Of a DNA stretch of 37,602 nucleotides, positions 15,085-21,589 are shown in pieces. The DNA comes from Candidatus Aenigmatarchaeota archaeon (GTDB taxonomy: Archaea; Aenigmatarchaeota; Aenigmatarchaeia; GW2011-AR5), in NCBI GenBank assembly GCA_016202875.1, contig JACQNX010000047.1, positions 1 through 37,602 on the forward strand, given 5' to 3'. A program made the translations under genes and the position numbers. Position 1 is the first letter of the stretch; every line of letters starts with the position of its first letter. The notes below the pieces were generated by a model, which saw only the letters and a list, made by a program, of their open reading frames with translations, was not told the DNA's origin and made no database searches.

Positions 15085-15528
15085 ATGTCTGATGACCAAC
15101 ATTTTGGGCACGTAGTTGTCATGAGAATTGAAAACGACTGGCTTATTCCAGATGTAGTAGGAGATACTTTTGTGAGCGGCGAAATGCCAAAATTTCTTAG
15201 TTCGTATGCACGCATCGGAGAAAGTCGTACCAATTTCTATTACCTTATAAGAGAATTTGGTGCCCCAAATCCGACCGCTAGTAAATTTCTCATTCACGGT
15301 CTGGCAACCCCCTGTAAGATAAGTGACGTCGCGCTTCATGTACCCGAAGGGCAAGAACCCAACTCGCATATAACAGACTCTAGGGGCAGGAAATTTTATC
15401 GAAGAGAACTTGTAAGACTGAGCGACGGAAGTCAATTGGCAGGTGTTTATATTCCAGAAGACTTTATTCAAGAATATGCTACGAAATGTGCTCTACCTCG
15501 TGCTGTCCAAGGTAAAAATTCTGAATAG
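15085..15528 (+). CDS. Hypothetical protein within 24-bp-repeat cassette
   Basis: A 147-residue soluble protein that I do not recognise. It starts MSDDQHFGHVVVMRIEND and ends in GKNSE. It looks mixed alpha/beta with two cysteines-containing segments (ATPCKISDVALHV, ATKCALP). There is no transmembrane helix. A plus-strand TATA-like CTTAAATAG at 15038-15046 and a GGGTGA ribosome binding site 4 bases before the ATG support this strand and start. A long minus-strand frame across it has no such signals. It is flanked on both sides by the same 24-bp repeat and lies beside a toxin-antitoxin pair and a fic gene, so it is probably accessory DNA. Function unknown. Confidence 0.65.
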   Translation: MSDDQHFGHVVVMRIENDWLIPDVVGDTFVSGEMPKFLSSYARIGESRTNFYYLIREFGAPNPTASKFLIHGLATPCKISDVALHVPEGQEPNSHITDSRGRKFYRRELVRLSDGSQLAGVYIPEDFIQEYATKCALPRAVQGKNSE

Positions 15529-15586
15529 TTGGGCATTTGCAAACTTTTTCTTTATAAATTTAATATAGGAATACTTGTTATTTACT

Positions 15587-15610
15587 GGGCCCGTCATCTC
15601 GTTATGGTGG
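15587..15610. repeat. 24-bp direct repeat, right copy
   Basis: Identical over 24 bases to 14948-14971, in the same orientation. It ends three bases before the stop codon (CTA on this strand) of the SpoIIM-family gene, in the 3' region of both converging genes. An attachment-site or insertion-duplication origin is possible, as is a shared 3' processing or termination element. Confidence 0.75.
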
Positions 15611-15613
15611 TGT

Positions 15614-16432
15614 CTAGAAAACTGCTTCCGTGTAAGCTGCTGCCACGATCAGCATTTCTGCTGCGAGCAAGAGGACAAGAGAGTCGAAGAGGATCTTGTT
15701 GAACTCTCTGCTGCCTGCTTTTTCACGCAGGATTCCTACAGAGAGGATGCCGCCTGCGAGGCCTGCGATGAAATACGCTACTATCTCAGGGATGCCGTGC
15801 AGCGCGATTGAGCCTAAGCCTACCGGCACGCCGTAGAGATAAGCAATAGGGCTTGAGAGTCCTGATTCTATAAAAGACCTGATCAGAAGGCCCACATAAA
15901 CTGCTATCACAGAGGCGTTCCATGCCAGAATAAACACTGCTCCTGCGCCGAATGCCACGGACAGGACAAACATCAGGACCATGACCTGTGTATTGTTGAG
16001 GAGAAAGCGAACAAAATCTGCATTCTCTGTGGTGCTGGCAGTAATGTAGGAAAAGCTCTTCAGGGTCTCTGTTTGCAGTGAGAAAGCAGGCTCTGCGTCT
16101 GCATAGAAAATAAACAGGAAGCTCATTGCTATTATTATGCCCAGAAAGAATGCGGAAAAAGAATATATGAGTTTCTGATGCCTGGCAAACAAATTGCCTT
16201 GCATTTTTCTTTCTGCTGCCTGGTCTTCCTTTTCCTCCTCAATTTCAAAGAGCTTCTGGAAGAACGGGACGAAAATGATGGTAAGGAATGCGACAGACAA
16301 AATTGAAGACTGTTCTGGGAAAATGCTCACTGAGAAAAGAACAGAAATGAGTGTGTAGATGAATGCCACGAGAAATATTTCCCAGGGCCTGTCTTCTGCC
16401 TGTTTGGGGTTGAGAATAGATTCAAGCACCAT
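15614..16432 (-). CDS. SpoIIM/DUF95-family membrane protein
   Basis: A 272-residue integral membrane protein of the stage II sporulation protein M family, widespread in archaea that do not sporulate. About six hydrophobic segments are visible, including IFLVAFIYTLISVLFSVSIF near the start, a helix after residue 90, and FVLSVAFGAGAVFILAWNAS. The family hallmark follows in the C-terminal third: LHGIPEIVAYFIAGLAGG. A charged cytoplasmic loop rich in Glu and Lys lies between helices two and three. The biochemical role of the family outside sporulation is unknown. It is divergent from the HMG-CoA synthase operon with 115 bases between starts. Confidence 0.85.
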   Translation of the reverse strand: MVLESILNPKQAEDRPWEIFLVAFIYTLISVLFSVSIFPEQSSILSVAFLTIIFVPFFQKLFEIEEEKEDQAAERKMQGNLFARHQKLIYSFSAFFLGIIIAMSFLFIFYADAEPAFSLQTETLKSFSYITASTTENADFVRFLLNNTQVMVLMFVLSVAFGAGAVFILAWNASVIAVYVGLLIRSFIESGLSSPIAYLYGVPVGLGSIALHGIPEIVAYFIAGLAGGILSVGILREKAGSREFNKILFDSLVLLLAAEMLIVAAAYTEAVF

Positions 16433-16516
16433 AGAAAGTTATTGGAAGAAGCGGGCTATAAAGATTACATGCAGAACGATGTTAATTTGAACTTGCCATA
16501 ACCTGAAGAGCGAACC

Positions 16517-16525
16517 CTTTAAGTT
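16517..16525 (+). promoter_or_regulatory. TATA-like box of the HMG-CoA synthase operon
   Basis: CTTTAAGTT is centred 27 bases before the ATG at 16548, with no Shine-Dalgarno sequence, so the operon mRNA is probably leaderless. It would serve all genes to 20813, which are closely packed or overlap. Confidence 0.55.
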
Positions 16526-16547
16526 CTTTTCTGCGACATTCTTTCAG

Positions 16548-17585
16548 ATGGCGATAGGCATTGCCGGGTACGGGGCTTACATTCCGCGCTTCAGGATCAA
16601 GGTTGAGGAGATTGCCAAAGTATGGGGCATGGACGCTAACGCAATAAAAGATGGGCTGCTTGTTGAGGAGAAGAGCGTCCCAGATCAGGATGAGGACACG
16701 ATAACAATAAGTGTGGAGGCTGCGCGGAATGCTCTTGCGAGGGCTGGCATAGAGCCGAAACTCATTGGTGCTGTTTTTGTTGGGAGCGAGTCACATCCGT
16801 ATGCCGTAAAGCCTTCTGGAACAGTTGTGGCAGAAGCGCTTGGGATTGGGACAAATTACACTACTGTAGATACAGAGTTTGCGTGCAGGGCTGGGACAAC
16901 TTCCATGTACATCTGCTATGGTTTAGTGAAAGCTGGCGAGATAAAACATGGCTTGGCTATCGGAGCAGACACTGCTCAGGGGCAGCCAGGCGATGCACTT
17001 GAGTACACAGCTGCTGCAGGCGGAGCTGCTTTTATTGTTGGGCAAGAACCGCTGGCAGAGATAGAAGCATATTTTTCATTTACATCGGATACACCAGATT
17101 TCTGGAGACGTGAGGGGCAGGACTATCCTAAACATGGCGCGCGATTCACAGGTGAGCCTGCTTATTTCAGGCATGTCGTAAGCGCGACAAAGGGGTTGAT
17201 GGAAAAGACAGGACTAAGGCAGCAGGATTTCAACCATGTTGTGTTTCATATGCCTAATGGGAAATTCCCGGTGCGGGCTGCAAAGCTGCTTGGGTTTGAT
17301 ACAAGGGCACTAGAACATGGGCTTATTGTTTCAAAAGTAGGCAATACATATTCTGGCTCCTCACTTCTTGGTCTTACCAGTGTCCTGGACAATGCGAAAC
17401 CTGGCGAGCGCATCCTAGTGACATCTTTTGGCAGTGGTGCGGGGTCAGATTCATTTTCTTTTGTTGTGACAGACAAAATTCTGGAAAGGCGTGACAAAGC
17501 ACCAAAAACAGAAGACTATATCAAACAGCGGAGCTATGTTGATTACGGGATTTACGCAAAGCTGAGGGGGAAACTGAAGGTGTGA
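16548..17585 (+). CDS. Hydroxymethylglutaryl-CoA synthase
   Basis: A 345-residue archaeal HMG-CoA synthase, condensing acetyl-CoA with acetoacetyl-CoA in the mevalonate pathway. The catalytic triad is complete: Glu81 in [11 protein letters not shown], Cys113 in EFACRAGT and His234 in FHMPNGKFP. Length is that of the archaeal short form. In methanogens this enzyme forms a complex with thiolase and a DUF35 protein, passing acetoacetyl-CoA directly. Both partners occur downstream in this operon, but separated by five small genes. The leaderless-type promoter is 27 bases upstream. The next gene begins 3 bases after the stop. Confidence 0.95.
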   Translation: MAIGIAGYGAYIPRFRIKVEEIAKVWGMDANAIKDGLLVEEKSVPDQDEDTITISVEAARNALARAGIEPKLIGAVFVGSESHPYAVKPSGTVVAEALGIGTNYTTVDTEFACRAGTTSMYICYGLVKAGEIKHGLAIGADTAQGQPGDALEYTAAAGGAAFIVGQEPLAEIEAYFSFTSDTPDFWRREGQDYPKHGARFTGEPAYFRHVVSATKGLMEKTGLRQQDFNHVVFHMPNGKFPVRAAKLLGFDTRALEHGLIVSKVGNTYSGSSLLGLTSVLDNAKPGERILVTSFGSGAGSDSFSFVVTDKILERRDKAPKTEDYIKQRSYVDYGIYAKLRGKLKV

Positions 17586-17588
17586 AGA

Positions 17589-17888
17589 ATGGCTGTTAGC
17601 AGAACAAATATATTTGATGAAAAAAGGGTGGCGGTGGCCAGTAAGGGCTACAAAAATATGGAGCGTGCATTATTGTCCGCAGGCATGTCTTATCCAACAA
17701 TAACAAATATCATGTCGGAAGTGCGTGGGCAGACTATGGTAACGTGCACGTTTGAGGAAGATGAAAATCCTGTGATAAGAGAGATAACGTTTGAGAAGAG
17801 AGATCAAATCGGTTCAGCTAACCTGTTCGCTGTCGGCATCAGTTACTATGGTGAAAGGCGGCCTGAAGTTTACGAGGTTGTGATATGA
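17589..17888 (+). CDS. Small hypothetical protein, duplicated-module member A1
   Basis: A 99-residue protein of unknown function starting MAVSRTNIFDEK. Its centre, YKNMERALLSAGMSYPTI, aligns with YDEMVGALQDGGIDYETI in the gene at 18103. Further matched features follow: an acidic FEEDEN/FDDED stretch, IRE/IEE, and a closing strand around YY. I read them as diverged paralogues. No Cys, His cluster or membrane helix is present. It lies 3 bases after the HMG-CoA synthase stop and overlaps the next gene by ATGA. Cotranscription with the mevalonate genes is therefore near certain, but a role in that pathway is only inferred. Confidence 0.65.
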   Translation: MAVSRTNIFDEKRVAVASKGYKNMERALLSAGMSYPTITNIMSEVRGQTMVTCTFEEDENPVIREITFEKRDQIGSANLFAVGISYYGERRPEVYEVVI

Positions 17889-18085
17889 CGGCTGAGCTGA
17901 CTGTGCACGAAATTTCGTTTATTGGAAAAATAGTTGAAGGGGGGAAATTCTCTGAACAAGAAATAGGTGAATCGTTGCGGCAGAAAGGGTATGTAGAGCT
18001 GAGAGATGGTTTTTATGCCCTGACAAAAAACGGGCAGGATATTGTAAATCTTATACTGGCTGAAACTCCGGAGTACGTGATGTGA
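17885..18085 (+). CDS. Small hypothetical protein, possible winged-helix half (module member A2)
   Basis: A 66-residue protein that starts in the last codon of the preceding gene (ATGA overlap). The segment EIGESLRQKGYVELRDGFYALTKNGQDIV looks like recognition helix plus wing of a winged-helix protein (L...GYVE....Y.LT..G). It is too short for a full domain, so binding of DNA is only a guess. A degraded copy exists at 18390, sharing 18 identical bases around ATTGGAAAAATAGTTG. An in-operon small regulator or a structural partner of the A1 product are the alternatives. Confidence 0.6.
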   Translation: MTAELTVHEISFIGKIVEGGKFSEQEIGESLRQKGYVELRDGFYALTKNGQDIVNLILAETPEYVM

Positions 18086-18102
18086 AAATATGAGGTGTAA
18101 CA

Positions 18103-18393
18103 ATGGGAGAGGTAGCCCGCACAAGAAAGTTTGAGGAACGGACACGCAACGCACTTTATGATGAAATGGTAGGGGCATTGCAAGATGGTGGTATTGATTA
18201 TGAAACTATTTACGATATGCTGGAAGAGTTTTATGGGTTGGGTAAACGGGAAGCAGGTTACGCATTTGATGATGAAGATTATTCAGGTACTATAGAAGAG
18301 GTTCGTTTGGAAAGAGTTGAGGAACAGGCTGCAGATGTTACAATTTATTATCGCAATGGAACAAACAGAAAATTTATTGGTGTTAAATTATGA
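18103..18393 (+). CDS. Small hypothetical protein, duplicated-module member B1
   Basis: A 96-residue acidic protein, MGEVARTRKFEERTRN..., that aligns with the gene at 17589 through YDEMVGALQDGGIDYETI and the following Glu/Asp-rich stretch. It is preceded by GAGGTG (ribosome binding site about 6 bases before ATG). Its stop overlaps the ATG of a shortened neighbour exactly as in the first module copy, so the two-gene unit was duplicated in tandem. B1 is AT-richer than A1. Function unknown. Confidence 0.65.
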   Translation: MGEVARTRKFEERTRNALYDEMVGALQDGGIDYETIYDMLEEFYGLGKREAGYAFDDEDYSGTIEEVRLERVEEQAADVTIYYRNGTNRKFIGVKL

Positions 18394-18476
18394 GAAATGT
18401 AGCTGTTATTGGAAAAATAGTTGGATGGAAGAAACTGCCTGAACAAAAACAGGCAGGAAAATGTATGGATCAGTGA
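18390..18476 (+). pseudogene. Decayed copy of the 66-residue gene (module member B2)
   Basis: A 28-codon frame beginning MRNVAVIGKIVGWKKLPEQK and stopping at TGA 18474-18476. It aligns with residues about 11-30 of the protein at 17885 (SFIGKIVEGGKFSEQEIG), and the DNA shares TTATTGGAAAAATAGTTG exactly. The ATGA overlap with the gene before it is conserved between copies. The C-terminal helix-wing part is missing, so the copy is probably non-functional, unless the short peptide itself has a role. Confidence 0.6.
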
Positions 18477-18512
18477 TAGAATATAGGAAAATAGAAGTTT
18501 AAGGTGCTTAAA

Positions 18513-18965
18513 ATGATTGAGATTTACTTGATTGGAGAAGAAGGAGAAAGACAACAAGCTATGCAAAATGCTACAGGTTTTCTTCCCAGGCCGCTAAATG
18601 AGAATATGCTTAATTATCTTTTTTCTGATAAACACAGATCGGTTTTTCTTGTCTTATGTCGGGGCGTGTATCGAAGAGGTGCGTATCGTATGCATTTAAG
18701 TCCTGATGTTGAGGTCTGCTCTGATGCTGACATTCTTGATCAGTATTTCTATGCAAATGGCTTTAATGATGTTTATTTTCTTGAAAACCCGCGAGAGGCG
18801 CTTTCTATGCTTAGAGACAAGAAATGTAGAACAGATGTCATAATAGCGAGTATGGCGCATTCAGAAATAAACGGCCCTGAACTTGCCGAAGAAATAAGAA
18901 AATGGAAAAATGAAGGAGCAAATGCTATGAAACGTAAAACACAAACTAGGATGCGAATACAATGA
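18513..18965 (+). CDS. Receiver-like protein lacking the phosphorylation site
   Basis: A 150-residue protein whose C-terminal half resembles a response-regulator receiver: NPREALSMLRDKKCRTDVIIASMAHSEINGPELAEEIRKW follows the pattern EAL..l....pDvIi.D..MP..nG.EL..~IR. The expected phospho-acceptor Asp is replaced (VIIASMA), and the conserved acidic pair is not seen at the N-terminus. It would act by binding and not by phosphorylation. The N-terminal 60 residues are unassigned. The ATG at 18513 follows AAGGTG by 6 bases. Its end overlaps the thiolase start (ATGA), implying translational coupling. The homology is a pattern-level judgement. Confidence 0.55.
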   Translation: MIEIYLIGEEGERQQAMQNATGFLPRPLNENMLNYLFSDKHRSVFLVLCRGVYRRGAYRMHLSPDVEVCSDADILDQYFYANGFNDVYFLENPREALSMLRDKKCRTDVIIASMAHSEINGPELAEEIRKWKNEGANAMKRKTQTRMRIQ

Positions 18966-20131
18966 AAAACGCAGCAGTAGTCGGAATCGGGCAAACGAAG
19001 TTCGGCGAGCACTGGGACAAGTCGCTCAAGGATATGATATGCGAGGCATCGCTTGCTGCTGTTGCGGATGCAGGCGTTGAGAAGCAGGAGATAGAGAGCA
19101 TTTACATCGGAAACATGTCTGCAGGACGGTTTGCTGGACAGGAGCATTTGGGCGCGCTTGCTGCTGACTGCATAGGGGTGAGTGTGCCAGCGACGCGGTA
19201 CGAGGCTGCTTGCGCTTCGGGCAGTGTTGCGTTCAGGAATGCCTACAATGCTGTTGCAGCCGGGCAGGAAAAGCTGGTGCTTGTCATAGGCGTGGAAAAG
19301 ATGACTGATGTTGCTGTGCCCTCTGCTGTGCTGAGCTTGGCTGCTGCAGGAGACCAGGAGTGGGAAGCTTCTTCAGGCCTGACATTTGCTGGTGCTTACG
19401 CCCTGATTGCGAGAAGGCATATGCATGAGTTCGGCACGACCAAGGAGCAGCTTGCAGCTGTGGCTGTGCAGAACCACAGTAATGCTGTGGGCAATCCTTA
19501 TGCCCAGTTTCCTGTTGCTGTGAAAATGGAAGATGTCCTGAATGCGAACATGATTGCTGAGCCTCTAGGTCTTCTGGACTGTTCGCCGATAACAGACGGG
19601 GCTGCGGCTGTTGTTATTGCTGAAGAAAGTATAGCTAAAAAGCTGGGCAATGCGCCTGCATGGGTTCTTGGCTCTGGGCAGGGTGCAGACACACTGGCTC
19701 TGCACAGCCGCAAATCGCTCACAGAGATGCTGGCTACAAAACAGGCTGCGAAAAAAGCGTTTGAGCAGGCTGGTGTGCAGAGAAAGGATATGGATGTTGT
19801 GGAAGTTCATGACTGTTTTACAATTAATGAGATTATTGGTTTAGAGGATTTAGGCTTTTGTGAAAAAGGAAAAGGCGGCAAATTTGTTGAGGACGGAAAG
19901 ATAGAAAAAGGTGGTGAAGTTCCTACAAACACGCTCGGCGGACTAAAGGCATGCGGTCATCCTGTGGGCGCGACTGGAGTGAGGCAGATTATTGATATCA
20001 CAAGGCAGCTCAGGGGCAAGGCTTACAATCAGGTTAATGGCGCCCGGTACGGGCTGAACCTGAATATTGGAGGCTCTGGGGCGACGGCGGTTGTGAATAT
20101 TTTCGGAAGTGATGTGCCAGATGGGGGATGA
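18962..20131 (+). CDS. Acetyl-CoA C-acetyltransferase (archaeal thiolase)
   Basis: A 389-residue thiolase making acetoacetyl-CoA from two acetyl-CoA, the first step to mevalonate. The nucleophile Cys84 lies in EAACASGS. The second catalytic segment CGHPVGATG contains Cys331 and His333. EVHDCFT gives the SCP2-thiolase-like His block typical of archaeal enzymes. It starts within the stop of the receiver-like gene and ends within the ATG of the next gene (both ATGA). In Methanothermococcus the homologue forms a channeling complex with HMG-CoA synthase and DUF35 protein, and all three are encoded in this operon. Confidence 0.94.
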   Translation: MKNAAVVGIGQTKFGEHWDKSLKDMICEASLAAVADAGVEKQEIESIYIGNMSAGRFAGQEHLGALAADCIGVSVPATRYEAACASGSVAFRNAYNAVAAGQEKLVLVIGVEKMTDVAVPSAVLSLAAAGDQEWEASSGLTFAGAYALIARRHMHEFGTTKEQLAAVAVQNHSNAVGNPYAQFPVAVKMEDVLNANMIAEPLGLLDCSPITDGAAAVVIAEESIAKKLGNAPAWVLGSGQGADTLALHSRKSLTEMLATKQAAKKAFEQAGVQRKDMDVVEVHDCFTINEIIGLEDLGFCEKGKGGKFVEDGKIEKGGEVPTNTLGGLKACGHPVGATGVRQIIDITRQLRGKAYNQVNGARYGLNLNIGGSGATAVVNIFGSDVPDGG

Positions 20132-20409
20132 AAAAAATGCCGATTACAAAGGAATATGTTGACAGATTAAAACTAAAGCCTTATGAATCTATAGCAGTTA
20201 GAGAGGGGGAAAGAACTTACCTTGGCCATTATATGATGCATTCTGATAGTCATATTCATGTATTTTATGATGCAGTTCCTGATGAACACGTTTCTCATGT
20301 AGGGGCTCCTTATACACATAGATTAAATGAAATCGATGACGTCTATCCTGTAATAAAAGATGTAAGAAGAACTGAGGCAGCATTAGTTTGGCCAGAATTA
20401 GGTGATTAA
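20128..20409 (+). CDS. His-rich small hypothetical protein
   Basis: A 93-residue protein inserted between thiolase and the DUF35 gene, overlapping the thiolase stop by ATGA and ending two bases before the next ATG. It contains GHYMMHSDSHIHVFYD and DEHVSHVGAPYTH, together eight His, suggesting metal binding. Codons are AT-rich compared with the thiolase and DUF35 genes on either side. I do not recognise the family. Tight overlap argues for coexpression, and perhaps for association with the thiolase-synthase complex, which is inference. Confidence 0.65.
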   Translation: MKKMPITKEYVDRLKLKPYESIAVREGERTYLGHYMMHSDSHIHVFYDAVPDEHVSHVGAPYTHRLNEIDDVYPVIKDVRRTEAALVWPELGD

Positions 20410-20411
20410 AA

Positions 20412-20813
20412 ATGCCGCACAGATCAAGCGTTGCACAGCCGTGGAGGATGCAGGCAAGCAGGTACAGGCTTGCGGGCAATGAGTGTGTGATCTGCAAGAA
20501 TGTGGATTTCCCTCCCAGAAGGATTTGCAGTAAGTGTGGGGGGCATGATTTGGTGGAAAAGCAGCTGGCAGGAGAAGGGATAATAGAAACGTTTACGATT
20601 CTGCACACTGCGCCGGAGGGGTTTGAGGGGACAACGCCTTATGCTATCGGGCTCATAAGACTGAAAGAGGGGCCTGTTATCACTGCGCGGCTTGTTGGAG
20701 ATTTTGAGAAGATTGGGATTGGGAAGAGTGTAAAGGCTGTTTTCAGAAAAGTTTATGAGCATGGTGAAGGCGGGCTTATACACTACGGATTCAAATTTGA
20801 GATTGTTGAATAA
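20412..20813 (+). CDS. DUF35-type OB-fold protein of the thiolase/HMG-CoA synthase complex
   Basis: A 133-residue protein with an N-terminal rubredoxin-like zinc ribbon (CVICKN and CSKCGG) followed by an OB-fold domain (GIIETFTILHTAPEGFEGTTPYAIGLIRL). This is the DUF35 architecture. In archaea it bridges thiolase and HMG-CoA synthase and lines the shared CoA tunnel. Both zinc Cys pairs are present. It ends the operon, converging on a minus-strand orphan 10 bases later. Confidence 0.92.
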   Translation: MPHRSSVAQPWRMQASRYRLAGNECVICKNVDFPPRRICSKCGGHDLVEKQLAGEGIIETFTILHTAPEGFEGTTPYAIGLIRLKEGPVITARLVGDFEKIGIGKSVKAVFRKVYEHGEGGLIHYGFKFEIVE

Positions 20814-20823
20814 CGGTGAAAAC

Positions 20824-21243
20824 TTATAGAAGTGGTCCAAGCAAATGCTGAAATCCTTCTGGCAAGCGGTGTTTGTACTGTTTCAGCACATGTAAACCGA
20901 CTCCACTAATGCCTACAACTACATTATAACCACTTCCATCATCTAAACTAGCTTCTAAACATAAACCACATCCGCCTGCGCAGTAGATTCCACCTTCATT
21001 AGGGTCGCTAAGGGCTCTTCTCATTTCATCAAATCTATAAGACGGCGACAGAGCAGCTTCCCATGGAAAATCGTTTGGTGTACATAAGTTTGCACATGCT
21101 CTATCATCGTATGCAACAAAAAAATAAACCTTATCTATTCCAGCTTTCGTTAATGCTAATCTTGCTTTATCTGTTTTTATACTTTTTACTGGAATAAACC
21201 CTTCAGGCTCTGCAAGAGCCATTTCTGCGATATGCCAGCTCAT
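20824..21243 (-). CDS. Cys-rich hypothetical protein
   Basis: A 139-residue protein, MSWHIAEMALAEPEGF..., that I do not recognise. The central part has five cysteines in two groups: RACANLC and YCAGGCGLC. The second has the CxxxCxxC spacing known from 4Fe-4S radical SAM enzymes. The protein is far too small for that fold, so this may be a metal or cluster site of another kind. It ends with a hydrophobic-basic tail. A minus-strand TATA-like CTTTATAAAAC lies 25 bases upstream, fitting leaderless translation from 21243. The gene is AT-rich and sits alone between the mevalonate operon and the replication genes. Confidence 0.6.
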   Translation of the reverse strand: MSWHIAEMALAEPEGFIPVKSIKTDKARLALTKAGIDKVYFFVAYDDRACANLCTPNDFPWEAALSPSYRFDEMRRALSDPNEGGIYCAGGCGLCLEASLDDGSGYNVVVGISGVGLHVLKQYKHRLPEGFQHLLGPLL

Positions 21244-21262
21244 TCTTACAACTTGATAATTA

Positions 21263-21273
21263 GTTTTATAAAG
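21263..21273 (-). promoter_or_regulatory. TATA-like box of the Cys-rich gene
   Basis: On the minus strand this reads CTTTATAAAAC, centred 25 bases upstream of the ATG ending at 21243. No Shine-Dalgarno sequence follows, so the transcript is probably leaderless. Confidence 0.55.
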
Positions 21274-21409
21274 CCATGTTTAACAAAAATACTTAACTCC
21301 AACTAAAACCAAGAAACCCTGCAAATTTTATGGAAACCAGACACCTTGATTTCTTGTGGAGGATGTTATTTGTGTTGGTTGCTTGTGGGCTTTCACGAAA
21401 AACGGACAA

Positions 21410-21475
21410 CCTTCCTTTCTTATAACGATGTTATTTGAGGTATATTTATATGGCAGGTTGCAGGAGAAAGGAAGG
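21410..21475. repeat. 11-bp inverted repeat around a TATA-like box
   Basis: CCTTCCTTTCT at 21410-21420 is the exact reverse complement of AGAAAGGAAGG at 21465-21475. The 44-base loop between them includes the AT-rich TATATTTATA. A protein-binding pair, or a cruciform in an origin, are possibilities. Confidence 0.5.
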
Positions 21476-21497
21476 GGTGTTGGCGATTTTTGAACAT
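21441..21497 (+). promoter_or_regulatory. Promoter-like module, copy 1 (upstream of orc1/cdc6)
   Basis: TATATTTATA followed by GGAGAAAGGA and then AGGGGTGTTGGCGATTTTTG...AACAT. The same order of elements recurs at 21534-21589. The full length is nearly the same in both copies, and the copies are 92-93 bases apart. The TATA box is centred 27 bases before the AGGGGTGTT block. Confidence 0.5.
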
Positions 21498-21505
21498 ATA
21501 TGTTA

Positions 21506-21521
21506 AGAAACCTTGGTTTCT
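21506..21521. repeat. Palindrome-like AGAAACC-TT-GGTTTCT
   Basis: Two perfect 7-base arms separated by TT, between the two promoter-like modules. The right half (ACCTTGGTTTCT) recurs at 21343-21354 with one change. It is a plausible binding site for the Orc1/Cdc6 protein or an autoregulator. Confidence 0.5.
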
Positions 21522-21533
21522 GATAGAGATAAG

Positions 21534-21589
21534 TTTATATATGCTGGAAGAGAAATAGGGGTGTTAGTGTTTTTATTTTTGTTGAACAT
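21534..21589 (+). promoter_or_regulatory. Promoter-like module, copy 2 (proximal to orc1/cdc6)
   Basis: TTTATATATG, then AGAGAAAT, then AGGGGTGTTAGTGTTTTTAT and TTGAACAT. It repeats module 1. From this box the transcript would begin near 21563 and carry a leader of about 50 bases, ending in AGGTGTGGGTGTGG just before the ATG at 21613, a GGTG-type ribosome binding site. Confidence 0.5.

Noticed and set aside
14887-15471. 194-codon minus-strand frame opposite the cassette gene
   Set aside because: It is low-complexity in places and has no ribosome binding site, promoter or motif. The plus-strand gene at 15085 has both a TATA box and a ribosome binding site.
14948-15610. 24-bp repeats as the ends of an insertion sequence or tRNA-derived attachment site
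   Set aside because: There are no inverted terminal repeats or transposase. The 24-mer begins GGGCCCG like a tRNA acceptor, but no 3' CGGGCCC partner is present, so a tRNA origin is not supported.
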